NCBI GenBank assembly: GCA_023410875.1
Contig: JAEYPH010000059.1
Location: 1 to 23,093 of the forward strand
Length of the DNA: 23,093 nt
Reading direction: 5' to 3'
DNA from: Bacillota bacterium
Lineage (GTDB): Bacteria > Bacillota > Clostridia > Christensenellales > UMGS416
The position numbers and the translations under genes are program-made. The notes under the pieces are model-generated. The model saw only the letters and a list, made by a program, of their open reading frames with translations, ran no database searches and was not told the DNA's origin. Shown in pieces: positions 14,744-22,458 of this stretch; the first letter of the stretch is position 1, and every line of letters starts with the position of its first letter.

Positions 14744-15889
14744 TTAGACCTCGGCCTCGATGCGGTGCTCATCATCCTCTGCTAAAGTCCGGCGCAGGCG
14801 GTTGGGGTCTATCTTGCGCAGCGCACCGTCATAAAGCAGGCTGAGGGCTGCCACGCGGCCCACAGCAGCACCCAACTGCAGCTGCAGGCTCAGGTTCTCT
14901 GCCGGGGTGTGCTCATCCGTGGCCATCAGCAGGTTTTCCACGTCTCGGCACAGCAGCGTGCCTAGCGGCGTGGTCTGCGCGCTGCCGCCGGCCTTGTGGG
15001 CAAGCACCACGGCGTCCTCGATGGAGCCGGGCTCCATGGGCACCGCCGTGCGGCAGCGCAGTGCCCGGGGCCGGTCCACCAGCAGCGGCCGGTGGGCAAA
15101 ATGAATCAGATAGCAGTTTTCATAGCCGGGCACGTTGCGCTGCAAAAAGCCGATGGCGGCGTGGGCGTGCTCGCGGCACAGCGCTTCGGCGGCGGCCTGC
15201 TCAAAGGCTGTGGCCGCCGGGCGCAGGCCGGGGGCTGCGGCATTGAGAACGGCAGTGCCGCCCCGGGGGCACGGGATCAGCTGTGGATAGCTCATGGGCG
15301 TGGGCAGCTCCTCGCAGGCCTGCTCGCTGCGGAAGCGGTCGGCATACTGGCGCAGCGCTTCGCCATCGAACACGCCGGGTGTGCGGGTGTCGATGCCGCC
15401 GATGCGGGCCAGCAGCGTAAGCGATGGCTCGCGGTTCTCATCGAAGGGGCAGCCCCGCAGCCGCGCCAATGCGCTGTCTTCGGTGGCGTCTACGAAGCAA
15501 TAGGCGCCCAGCTTGGCCCGCCCGGCCGGTGTGGCCAGCGAGATGCCCTTGATTCGGGGACCCTTGCCGGTCAGCTTGACGGTGCGGGCGCGCCACAGGG
15601 TGTCCACGCGGGCGCGGCTCAGCAGGCCGGCCAGGTGGGCGGCCATGTCCTCGGGCTCCACGATGGAGCGGCCCCACGCCCGCCGGGAGAAGGCGCGGAC
15701 ACCCTCCATAGCGGCCGAAGCGCTCTCGCCCGACCAGTGGTTTAAAAGCCCCAGTGCGAAGTCGCCGCCGGGGCATGGGCCGTCATCCACGAGCAGCGTG
15801 CGGGCATTGTGTTCCGACGCCTGCAGCGCCGCCGCCACGCCTGCGGCTCCAGCTCCCACGATGATGATGTCGTAATCCTTCTCCTGCAC
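14744..15889 (-). CDS. FAD-dependent oxidoreductase (FAD_oxidored-like)
   Basis: A 381-residue flavoprotein. The N-terminal Rossmann motif is IIIVGAGAAGVAAALQA (about residues 8-24), followed by LLVDDG and PCPGGDFALGLLNHW, as in the FAD_oxidored (PF12831) group, where the CPGG-type loop lies near the flavin. A second nucleotide-contact segment YCFVDATEDSALARLRG fits the FVDATGDG motif. The C-terminal part contains LLMATDEHTPAENLSLQLQLGAAVGRVAAL, the end-of-fold FAD contact in this family. The substrate is not identifiable. The start is GTG at 15889, preceded by GAGGG 7 nt upstream, with a good promoter at 15919-15947. It is transcribed toward the HNH-like gene. Confidence 0.78.
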   Translation of the reverse strand: MQEKDYDIIIVGAGAAGVAAALQASEHNARTLLVDDGPCPGGDFALGLLNHWSGESASAAMEGVRAFSRRAWGRSIVEPEDMAAHLAGLLSRARVDTLWRARTVKLTGKGPRIKGISLATPAGRAKLGAYCFVDATEDSALARLRGCPFDENREPSLTLLARIGGIDTRTPGVFDGEALRQYADRFRSEQACEELPTPMSYPQLIPCPRGGTAVLNAAAPGLRPAATAFEQAAAEALCREHAHAAIGFLQRNVPGYENCYLIHFAHRPLLVDRPRALRCRTAVPMEPGSIEDAVVLAHKAGGSAQTTPLGTLLCRDVENLLMATDEHTPAENLSLQLQLGAAVGRVAALSLLYDGALRKIDPNRLRRTLAEDDEHRIEAEV

Positions 15890-15918
15890 GGCCCGTCCCT
15901 CAATGCGCTTGTCCTATC

Positions 15919-15947
15919 ATTATAATCGCTTGGAGCATGGCCTTCAA
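15919..15947 (-). promoter_or_regulatory. Sigma-A-type promoter of the FAD oxidoreductase
   Basis: TTGAAG (15947-15942), a 17-nt spacer and a perfect TATAAT (15924-15919) on the minus strand, about 30 bp before the GTG start. Confidence 0.65.
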
Positions 15948-16003
15948 TACAGAGGGAGGCAGCCGCGTTATTTCCAGGGCTGGGCGAAAACGGAAGTCTC
16001 CTC

Positions 16004-16031
16004 TTGTGGGAAGAGCGGTTTGTGATATACT
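16004..16031 (+). promoter_or_regulatory. Promoter candidate for the GT-C glycosyltransferase
   Basis: TTGTGG (16004-16009), a 16-nt spacer and TATACT (16026-16031), about 49 bp upstream of the GTG start. Confidence 0.45.
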
Positions 16032-16079
16032 CCATACGTATCATGTCATTGATTCGCCTTTGCGGCAATGGAGGGGAAT

Positions 16080-17699
16080 GTGGACAACCGGCGACTGCTT
16101 TGGCATAGAGTGACTGCCTCATTGCTTTTGGTTCTTCAGCTTGCGGTCATGATATACTTCGGCGCCAGCAAGCGCTTCCTGCATGTGGATGAGTGGTTCA
16201 CGTATACGCTGTCCAATGGCCATTTCAAGCCATTCCTTCATTCCAACAACGACCTTTTCAATACAAAGCTGGACAGGGAGTACTTTCTGGACAATACGAC
16301 GGTGCAAGGCGATGAGCGGTTCTCCTATGATTCGGTGTATTACAACGTGATGAAGGATATCCATCCGCCGCTTTATTTTGTCTTGATGCATACGGTTTCG
16401 TCTTTTGTTTTGGACAGCGAATCCAAGTGGATTGGAATCGGGCTGAACCTTGTCTTCTTTATACTGAACAATCTCATGCTATACCTGATTGCGCGCCGCC
16501 TGCTGGGCAACCGATGGTTGGCGCTGATTCCCTGTGCGCTGTGGGGCTTCAGCGCCGGGGCCATCAGTTCTGTCATATTCATCCGCATGTATGAGATGCT
16601 GACCTTTTCGGTGCTGGCCAGCGTATATATATACCTTGGCATCCGGGATGGCAAGCCCACCCGATCACAGCTGCTCCAGCTGTCCGGCGTCCATCTGCTT
16701 GGGTTTTTGACACAGTATTATTTCATCATCTTCGCGTTCTTTCTGCTGGCCGCTTACGCTGCACCGCTGCTCAGGAAACGGCAATTTAAGGCGGTCCTCC
16801 TCCACACCGCAGCCGCAGCCGCAGGGCTGCTGGCCGGCGTCCTGGTATTTCCCAGCTCCTTGCTGCAGATATCCAGGAGCGGTCGGGGTAAGGAAGCTTT
16901 TGCCAATTTTTTGGATCTCAATGGATACCTCAAAGACATTCAAACGAATTTCAACGTGTTGAGCAAAGAGATGTTTCACGGCTCCCTTGCTGTCTTGCTG
17001 GCCATACTCGCCGTGCTGTTGCTCGGTTTTTATGGGTACCGCTTCATGAAAAACAGGTCTTTCACGCAGAACGGCAAGGCCGCGCCGGCTGCTCACGACA
17101 TGCGTTGGGCGCTGGTCGCGGTTCCTGTTCTGTGCTACATCCTGATGGTCGCCAAGATCGCCCCGTACAAAGCGGACCGGTACATCTTCTGCGTGTTTCC
17201 GCTGGCCATGCTGCTGTTCTTCCTGTTGGCCCGGCATGCGATGGGCCTGCTCATCAAGAACCAAAAGCTGATCTGCGGGGTCGTGATGGGATTGTTTTTG
17301 GTGCTTACGGCGCTTTCCTATCCCAATGACATATCCTATCTGTATTTGAAAAACAAAAGCGCCGCTGAGGTTCAGGCCTATGAGCGGGAGTATGGCAAAT
17401 ACGATTGCTATTATCTCTTCAAAGACCATCAGGTTATCAGCCAGCTTATGCTGGGCTCCAGGCAGATGGTGCTCCACGAACACGCCGTGATCCTCAGCCT
17501 GGAGGACGGCGTAACCCAACTGGATGAGATGCTCAACAAGGGCGATAGCGGGCCGGTTGTGCTTTACATCGGCCAATATAAACGCTGGAACGCCAAGGAC
17601 GTTTTGCAGCAGATTCTGGCGCAGACACCATATGATGAGGCGGTGAAAATTCTTGATGCGGGCGAAGGGACCGCGACGGAAGGATACCTTTTGCGCTGA
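16080..17699 (+). CDS. GT39-like GT-C membrane glycosyltransferase
   Basis: A polytopic membrane protein of about 539 residues with roughly eleven hydrophobic segments. It has the two landmarks of the PMT/ArnT-like GT-C fold: an acidic pair in the first outer loop (HVDEWFTY, Asp37-Glu38) and an HPPLYFVLMH motif (about residues 95-104). The C-terminal 110 residues are soluble and extracytoplasmic-looking. It probably uses a polyprenyl-phosphate sugar donor; the acceptor is unknown. GTG at 16080 is favoured because GGAGGGG (16070-16076) precedes it; ATG at 16068 would add four residues but lacks a ribosome binding site. It is not co-transcribed with the other GT-C protein at 3518-4798. The composition is slightly less GC-rich than that of its neighbours. 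Confidence 0.75.
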   Translation: MDNRRLLWHRVTASLLLVLQLAVMIYFGASKRFLHVDEWFTYTLSNGHFKPFLHSNNDLFNTKLDREYFLDNTTVQGDERFSYDSVYYNVMKDIHPPLYFVLMHTVSSFVLDSESKWIGIGLNLVFFILNNLMLYLIARRLLGNRWLALIPCALWGFSAGAISSVIFIRMYEMLTFSVLASVYIYLGIRDGKPTRSQLLQLSGVHLLGFLTQYYFIIFAFFLLAAYAAPLLRKRQFKAVLLHTAAAAAGLLAGVLVFPSSLLQISRSGRGKEAFANFLDLNGYLKDIQTNFNVLSKEMFHGSLAVLLAILAVLLLGFYGYRFMKNRSFTQNGKAAPAAHDMRWALVAVPVLCYILMVAKIAPYKADRYIFCVFPLAMLLFFLLARHAMGLLIKNQKLICGVVMGLFLVLTALSYPNDISYLYLKNKSAAEVQAYEREYGKYDCYYLFKDHQVISQLMLGSRQMVLHEHAVILSLEDGVTQLDEMLNKGDSGPVVLYIGQYKRWNAKDVLQQILAQTPYDEAVKILDAGEGTATEGYLLR

Positions 17700-17778
17700 G
17701 GATGGCCGCTCCGCCATGGGCAGAAGGCATATCGCCCTGTGCAGGATGGATTGTGCCCTGCGCTTGGCCTGCGGCGGT

Positions 17779-17807
17779 TTGTACAAGCGGGCAAAATATG
17801 ATATTCT
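17779..17807 (+). promoter_or_regulatory. Promoter candidate for the nucleotidyltransferase-like gene and ychF
   Basis: TTGTAC (17779-17784), a 17-nt spacer and TATTCT (17802-17807), 39 bp before the ATG at 17847. Confidence 0.55.
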
Positions 17808-17846
17808 AAGCCTCGTTTGATAAATAGCAAGGAGTGAATACTCGTT

Positions 17847-18362
17847 ATGTTGACGCCCGAACAAATCGACGCGCTGGTGGCAAGCGAGCTGGACCGGCTG
17901 GACATCACCCTGAGCGCCAAGCCGCTGGTGTTTGGCGGCCTGGCCATGGAGCATTACGGCCTGCGTGAGCACGGCCATGACATCGATCTGCTCATCGGGG
18001 CTGACGAGCTTTCGGCGCTGTGGGCGCGCTTTCCCGAAGCGCGCAAGGACATGTGGGGAGACCTGGGCCTGCTGGTGGATGGCGTGGAGATGTTCCGCAG
18101 CGTCTATCGGCTGGACGCCGGGTTCTTCGGCGTGGGAGCTGTGGAATATGCCCATTGCCGGGTGATGAGCGCCGACCGGCTGCTGGCGATGAAATGGTTC
18201 GCCCAGGGCAGCACGCCCAAGAATGACCGCGATCTGGAGCTGCTCAAGGAGCACTTCTTCCGCAGCCAGAACCCGGCGTGGGAAGCCTTCATGCAGGGCC
18301 GTGTGCCGCGCTATCTGGCCGCGCCCAACGGCACCCTGCTGGGCGCGCAGATCGACGAGTGA
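17847..18362 (+). CDS. Nucleotidyltransferase-fold protein
   Basis: A 171-residue protein with the minimal nucleotidyltransferase (pol beta-like) signature: FGGLAMEHYGLREHGHDIDLLI, with Gly30-Gly31 and the metal-binding pair Asp45/Asp47, in the style of proteins that carry GGxAxxxxGxRxxTxDIDL. The rest (MKWFAQGSTPKNDRDLELL) fits the same group, in which KxxDLxxL follows. These proteins are often antitoxin-like or of unknown substrate; no HEPN partner is adjacent. An AAGGAG-like site lies about 12 nt before the ATG, a long spacing. It is followed 49 bp later by ychF and probably shares its promoter. Confidence 0.65.
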   Translation: MLTPEQIDALVASELDRLDITLSAKPLVFGGLAMEHYGLREHGHDIDLLIGADELSALWARFPEARKDMWGDLGLLVDGVEMFRSVYRLDAGFFGVGAVEYAHCRVMSADRLLAMKWFAQGSTPKNDRDLELLKEHFFRSQNPAWEAFMQGRVPRYLAAPNGTLLGAQIDE

Positions 18363-18411
18363 GCACGCCAGCAAGTTAAACAAGCATGAACTGATACCAT
18401 CGGAGGAATAC

Positions 18412-19509
18412 ATGAAACTCGGCATCGTAGGCCTGCCCAACGTCGGCAAGAGCACGCTGTTCAACGCCATCACCCGCGCCGGCGCGCAGGCCGCCAACTA
18501 TCCCTTTTGCACGATAGAGCCCAACGTCGGCGTCGTGGACGTGCCCGACCACCGCCTGGACGAGCTGGCTAAAATCTACAACCCCAAGAAGATCACCCCC
18601 GCCGTCGTGGAGTTCGTGGACATAGCGGGCCTGGTGCGCGGCGCCAGCCGCGGCGAGGGCCTGGGAAACCAGTTCCTGGCCCACATCCGCGAGGTGGATG
18701 CCATTGTGCAGGTCGTGCGCTGCTTTGACGACACCAATGTGACCCACGTGGACGGCTCGGTGAACCCCGAGCGCGACGCCGAGACCATCGGCCTGGAGCT
18801 GATCTTCGCCGACATGCAGACGGTGGAGAAGCGCATCGCCCGCACGGGCAAGGCCGCCAAATCCGGCGACAAAAAGCTGCTGGCCGAGGCCGAGACGCTG
18901 CAGCAGATCAACGCGGCGCTGGAGCGCGGCGTGCCCGCTCGCCGCCAGGACTTAAGCGAAGACGGCCGGGCGCTGGCGGCGGAGATGTGCCTGCTGACAT
19001 TAAAGCCGGTGATCTATGCCGCCAACATCGCCGAGGACGACCTGAGCAAGCCAGAGGACAGCCTGCCCCGGGTGGTGGCCCTCAAGCGCATTGCCTTAGC
19101 CGAGGGCGCCGAGGTCATCGTCGTAAGCGCCCGCATAGAGGAGGAGATCGCCTCCATGGACGATGAGGAGGGCGCGCTGTTCCTGCAGGAGCTGGGCCTT
19201 GCGGAATCGGGGCTCAACCGGCTGATCAAAAAGAGCTACGAACTGCTGGGGCTCATGAGCTATCTGACCGCCGGCGAGAAGGAAGTGCGCGCCTGGACGA
19301 TACCGCGGGGCACCAAAGCCCCCCAGGCTGCGGGCGTTATCCATTCGGACTTTGAGCGCGGCTTCATCCGCGCCGAGATCGTGAGCTACGACGCGCTGAT
19401 GGCCTGCGGCAGCTTCAACGCCGCCAAGGACAAGGGCCTGGTGCGCAGTGAGGGCCGGGAGTATGTGTTCCAGGATGGGGATGTCGTGTTGTTCCGGTTC
19501 AATGTGTAA
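18412..19509 (+). CDS. ychF: YchF (Obg-family P-loop ATPase)
   Basis: A 365-residue protein of normal family length. It shows the P-loop GLPNVGKST (7-15), an NYPFCTIEPN switch region, DIAGLVRGASRGEGLGNQFL (G3 plus the YchF-specific glycine-rich stretch), NIAED in place of the GTP-specifying NKxD (the family's shift to ATP), a coiled-coil insert, and a C-terminal TGS domain (about 280-365) ending in VFRFNV-type sequence. YchF/OLA1 proteins bind ATP, associate with the ribosome and influence stress responses. GGAGG (18402-18406) precedes the ATG. It is probably co-transcribed with the nucleotidyltransferase-like gene. There is no terminator before the following GNAT gene, so read-through is likely. 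Confidence 0.95.
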   Translation: MKLGIVGLPNVGKSTLFNAITRAGAQAANYPFCTIEPNVGVVDVPDHRLDELAKIYNPKKITPAVVEFVDIAGLVRGASRGEGLGNQFLAHIREVDAIVQVVRCFDDTNVTHVDGSVNPERDAETIGLELIFADMQTVEKRIARTGKAAKSGDKKLLAEAETLQQINAALERGVPARRQDLSEDGRALAAEMCLLTLKPVIYAANIAEDDLSKPEDSLPRVVALKRIALAEGAEVIVVSARIEEEIASMDDEEGALFLQELGLAESGLNRLIKKSYELLGLMSYLTAGEKEVRAWTIPRGTKAPQAAGVIHSDFERGFIRAEIVSYDALMACGSFNAAKDKGLVRSEGREYVFQDGDVVLFRFNV

Positions 19510-19559
19510 GGTGTACGGAGAACCATCTGTGTGAACGAATGATTGGGGCAGGGCAAAAT

Positions 19560-20027
19560 ATGGAACTATCGATTATTAAGGGAAGCATAGATTATATATC
19601 AGATTGTGAACAGGCATTGGTTAACTCGACATTGGGTGAGAAGTATTTTTCCAATGAGGGCAGCGCAAGAAGAGCGTTGGAGGAAGGCTTCGGGAAAGGA
19701 GAAATCCATGTTGCGCTCAATGGCGATGAATGCATAGGATTTATATGGTTTATTCCGAATGGAGCCTTTCATTCGTTTCCCTATCTTCATATCATTGCAG
19801 TGAAACAGAAGTATCGCAGCCAAGGAGTTGGGAAAAAGCTGCTGGAGTTTTTCGAGGATACATGCTTCCAGGAAGACTCTAAATTGTTCCTGGTGGTGGC
19901 GGATTTCAACCTGAAGGCAAAGAAATTATATGAAGAGATCGGCTATAAACACGTGGGCACGATGCCTGATCTGTATAGAGAAGGAATCACTGAGTACTTA
20001 ATGATGAAAATCAGGCAGAACGGATGA
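19560..20027 (+). CDS. GNAT-family N-acetyltransferase
   Basis: A 155-residue protein with the GNAT fold: a beta-strand LHIIAVKQKYRSQGVGKKLL carrying the acetyl-CoA loop Q/R-x-x-G-x-G/A (RSQGVGKKLL), then FLVVADFNLKAKKLYEEIGY, the characteristic alpha4-beta7 region (N-xKAxxxYExxGF/Y). The acetyl acceptor is unknown. The ATG at 19560 starts the natural fold; an in-frame ATG at 19539 adds seven residues, and neither has a strong ribosome binding site. The codon use is more AT-rich than in flanking ychF, so it may have been acquired. Its TGA overlaps the next gene's ATG (ATGA), suggesting coupling to the cysteine-rich protein. Confidence 0.82.
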   Translation: MELSIIKGSIDYISDCEQALVNSTLGEKYFSNEGSARRALEEGFGKGEIHVALNGDECIGFIWFIPNGAFHSFPYLHIIAVKQKYRSQGVGKKLLEFFEDTCFQEDSKLFLVVADFNLKAKKLYEEIGYKHVGTMPDLYREGITEYLMMKIRQNG

Positions 20028-20566
20028 GCAATCTCCACAGCTTCTGCCGCCGCATGCAAGAAAGCCTGGCCCAGCGCTACGGCCAGGAGATGGCCCAGCG
20101 CATTGTGGGCGAGGGCGTGGGCGCCTCTGCCGGGGCCGAGGCCAAGGCCCGCTGGGCGGCGCAGGCGGTGAACCGCCTGAAGGAGGAACTGCCGCCTCAA
20201 GAGCTGCCCGATGCCATGGCGGGCTGCTGTTGCGGACCCAACGCCGGGCACCTCAAGGAGTCGAAGGACGCCTGGCGCAGCGCCGGCGGCGATATGACGG
20301 CCTTCGTGCGCATCCGCAACGAGCAGATGGGCGCTGCCGCGGGCTTCGACTGGCGCGACGGCAAGCTCTACCTAAGCTACCCCACGTGCTACTGCTCACT
20401 GGTGAAGCACGCCGCGCAGCGCCTGCCGATGGAATACTGCCTGTGTTCGCGGGAGTTTACCCGCCGGGTGTTCGAGGACACCTTGAGACGCCCGGTGGAT
20501 GTCCAACTGGTCTCCAGCGTCAAGAGCGGCGATGAGCAGTGCTTGTTTGAGGTGACGCTGTTATAG
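20024..20566 (+). CDS. Cysteine-rich protein, uncharacterised (DUF6144-like by recollection)
   Basis: A 180-residue soluble protein with nine cysteines in conserved-looking clusters: CCCGPNAGH in the middle, YPTCYC before VKH, YCLCS, and a final QCLFEV. The C-terminal block (YCLCSREFTRRVFEDTL to SGDEQCLFEVTLL) resembles families of cysteine-rich clostridial proteins annotated as DUFs (I recall DUF6144), with a distant flavour of V4R/ATC-hydrolase-like domains. The clustered cysteines suggest metal or iron-sulphur binding, but no defined motif fits. The ATG overlaps the GNAT stop by four bases. The GC-rich composition contrasts with that of the GNAT gene. It is followed by a strong hairpin terminator at 20575. 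The role is unknown. Confidence 0.65.
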   Translation: MSNLHSFCRRMQESLAQRYGQEMAQRIVGEGVGASAGAEAKARWAAQAVNRLKEELPPQELPDAMAGCCCGPNAGHLKESKDAWRSAGGDMTAFVRIRNEQMGAAAGFDWRDGKLYLSYPTCYCSLVKHAAQRLPMEYCLCSREFTRRVFEDTLRRPVDVQLVSSVKSGDEQCLFEVTLL

Positions 20567-20574
20567 GATAAACG

Positions 20575-20608
20575 AAAACCCCCACCTGCGCCGCAGGCGG
20601 GGGTTTTC
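20575..20608. terminator. Bidirectional intrinsic terminator
   Basis: AAAACCCCC-A-CCTGCG pairs with CGCAGG-C-GGGGGTTTT (stem 20575-20608 with a short loop), with A/T tracts at both ends. It separates the plus-strand cysteine-rich gene from the convergent minus-strand DUF4145-type gene. Confidence 0.85.
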
Positions 20609-20618
20609 TTGCGTTGCG

Positions 20619-21956
20619 TTATTCCTCTGTATCGTCGTTGTCGGCAGAAGCGCTGGCGTCGGCATCCGCAGAAGCATCGGCATCCGGGGATGCGCTGGCC
20701 TTTGGCGAGGCGGAGGCGTCCGCGTCGTCGCCGTCATCGCCGGTATCGTCAGGTTCTGTGCCGGTGCCGGCCTTGATCAGCTTTGCGTTGCCCAGCACGA
20801 TGTTCAGTGTGGAGGTGCCGGTGCCCTTGGTCTGGGTCAGTTTGATGCGCAGCTCATCCACGCCGCTGACGTCCACCGTCACGCCCTTCTCGGTGAAGTC
20901 GTAACCGTTTTTCTTGGAGTCATAGATGGGGTCGGTGTCGTCGCCGTTGTAGATGCGCAACTGGAACTTGCCGTTCTTTTCGGCGTAGTCGTGGTTGGCG
21001 TCGGCGCCCAGGTCGAACTTGAGCTTGCTGTATTTGCCGTCCAGTTCATACTTGATCGTGATCGATGCGCCGCTGGAGCTCGTGATGGACTTGAAGGGCA
21101 CATACAGGCCAATGCCGTGCTGATACTCCTGGGTGTCTATGGCGAACTCGCTGTCCTCCTCTTTGAAGGTCCACACCTTGTTGTGGAAGCCGGCTTTGGG
21201 CGTTTCGCTGGGCTCCAGCTCCTCCAGATAGATCGACTCCTCGGGCTTGGGCGTGGGCGACGGAGAGGGTTCGCCGGGCAGCGCGGAACCATCGGACCCG
21301 ATGGTTTTCGGCGTGGCAGAGAATACCGGCGCAGTCTTGCTGACGGCGTCTTTGGAGCCGCCCTTGAGCGCGAATGCCAGGCCGATGCCCAGCCCCACGA
21401 CCAGGATCACACCGCCGGCGATCAGCAGATAGGGCATAAGGGGTTCCAGATAGGCCAGCAGACCGCCGGAGGGCGCGCGCCCGGAGCCCGCGCTCATGGT
21501 TGGGCCCAGCGTGGACCGGGAGGCTCTGCCGCGGCTGGCGGAGGGTGAAGGCGACGACCAGCCGGCGCGGTCCGCCTCGCGGTGCAGCCAGCGGGCCACT
21601 TCGTGCATGTCCTCGATCAGACGGCGGGCTTCCACGACGTCGTCGTGCATGCGGTAGCTGCGATAGCTGCTGGAGGAGCCGGCGGCGGCGCCGCCGTTCA
21701 TGATGTTGTGGAACTTGGCCATGATTTCCGGAGGCACGCGCCCGGTGGCCTTCAGGCTCTCCAGCTTCTGGGGCTGGGTGGTGCCGTTGGGCGTGTCGAT
21801 GTCATAAAAATCCAGAGCAATGTCAGCCGCCCATTCGCAAAAATTCTGCATGGTGCCAACGGCGCTGTTGGGGCTAACCTCCACAAGCCGGCTGGCGTCG
21901 GCAGCGATAGCGGCCAGTTTGGGCCACCGTATGCGCAGGAAGTTGAAATCGATCAT
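20619..21956 (-). CDS. DUF4145-like / TM / NPCBM-like surface protein with acidic Ser-Ala-Asp tail
   Basis: A 445-residue protein. Residues 1-130 are helical and match the DUF4145-type module found at the N-terminus of some type I restriction R subunits and membrane proteins (FNFLRIRWPKLAAIA, FCEWAADIALDFY, GRVPPEIMAKFHNI, ARWLHREAD). A Ser/Pro linker follows, then one TM helix (174-197), a Pro/Glu linker with SPSPTPKP, an NPCBM/NEW2-like beta domain (about 256-395: HGIGLYVPF, YSKLKFDLGAD, FQLRIYNGDD, VTVDVSGVDELRIKL) and a low-complexity Asp/Ala/Ser tail (396-445). With DUF4145 inside and NPCBM outside, it looks like a cell-surface, carbohydrate-binding protein. GAGGG 6 nt before the ATG at 21956 supports the start, with a promoter at 22025-22052. 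The function is unknown. Confidence 0.75.
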   Translation of the reverse strand: MIDFNFLRIRWPKLAAIAADASRLVEVSPNSAVGTMQNFCEWAADIALDFYDIDTPNGTTQPQKLESLKATGRVPPEIMAKFHNIMNGGAAAGSSSSYRSYRMHDDVVEARRLIEDMHEVARWLHREADRAGWSSPSPSASRGRASRSTLGPTMSAGSGRAPSGGLLAYLEPLMPYLLIAGGVILVVGLGIGLAFALKGGSKDAVSKTAPVFSATPKTIGSDGSALPGEPSPSPTPKPEESIYLEELEPSETPKAGFHNKVWTFKEEDSEFAIDTQEYQHGIGLYVPFKSITSSSGASITIKYELDGKYSKLKFDLGADANHDYAEKNGKFQLRIYNGDDTDPIYDSKKNGYDFTEKGVTVDVSGVDELRIKLTQTKGTGTSTLNIVLGNAKLIKAGTGTEPDDTGDDGDDADASASPKASASPDADASADADASASADNDDTEE

Positions 21957-22024
21957 CCATTTCCCTCGGTTCTTTGGTATAATCAAGTTTGCGGTTGCGC
22001 CGCGCGCACATCCGCTTTTTTCTT

Positions 22025-22052
22025 ATTGTACCGCCTTGACCTATCGTGTCAA
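22025..22052 (-). promoter_or_regulatory. Sigma-A-type promoter of the NPCBM-like gene
   Basis: On the minus strand a perfect TTGACA (22052-22047), a 16-nt spacer and TACAAT (22030-22025), about 69 bp upstream of the start codon. Confidence 0.65.
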
Positions 22053-22321
22053 TACTTTAAACATTAGTATGCAAAATCTTACAACTTCATTACATAATCG
22101 CAACCGATGCTGCGGTCTCGATTGTGACTTAAATCCTGCCTTTTCTGGCATTGTTGGCAGCGCGGCGAAAACCGTCATCGCGCCGTCATTTTTCGTTTTT
22201 TCTCGCAATTCGATTTGGTGAATGATCCTATCTGGGCGTGTGTTCCCCCCGGCTGGAGAAGCTGGTAGCCGGCAATGGCATTATGGTTCGGGCACAAATC
22301 GTAGGGACGTCTTGCCGCCTA
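22053..22321. other. Gene-free spacer, nothing recognised
   Basis: Part of the 502-bp gene-free region 21957-22458. It is AT-richer than most of the window on the left side. It has a T-rich stretch (about 22186-22205) next to a weak CGGCG/CGCCG pairing that may be a minor hairpin. No protein or RNA gene is supported here; open frames are short and lack ribosome binding sites. Confidence 0.5.
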
Positions 22322-22385
22322 TGTAGGGCAAGGGCTCTGCCCTTGCCGGATTCCAGGGCGGCAAGGGCAGAGCCCTTGCCCTACA
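22322..22385. repeat. Nested palindrome (27-bp perfect inverted repeat, each arm itself a hairpin)
   Basis: Arms 22322-22348 and 22359-22385 are exact reverse complements around a 10-nt spacer. Each arm is also self-complementary (GGCAAGGGC-TCT-GCCCTTGCC), so the element can fold as one long stem or as two small hairpins. No coding capacity. It resembles REP/MITE-like elements of Firmicutes in style; a family cannot be named from one copy. Confidence 0.85.
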
Positions 22386-22404
22386 AAGAAAGAACGATAC
22401 CTAT

Positions 22405-22442
22405 AACACAGAGGGCACGCCGCACAGCGCGCCCTCTGTGTT
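22405..22442 (-). terminator. Terminator-like hairpin after the chemotaxis receptor
   Basis: A perfect 12-bp stem (AACACAGAGGGC 22405-22416 with 22431-22442) and a 14-nt loop, starting 17 bp after the receptor stop on the minus strand. The distal sequence is only moderately T-rich. Confidence 0.6.
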
Positions 22443-22458
22443 GGGTTCCTTGCTTTGC

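Noticed and set aside
13895..15889. HNH-like gene plus FAD oxidoreductase as a two-gene defence system
   Set aside because: They are on the same strand but differ strongly in base composition, and the FAD protein has its own good promoter and ordinary family features. Nothing links them beyond adjacency.
16665..18497. 610-codon open frame on the minus strand across the glycosyltransferase and nucleotidyltransferase genes
   Set aside because: It covers two supported plus-strand genes and the promoter between them, and no domain is visible.
22186..22205. T-rich tract after a weak CGGCG/CGCCG pairing as a plus-strand terminator
   Set aside because: There is no plus-strand gene before it, and the pairing is short with a long loop.
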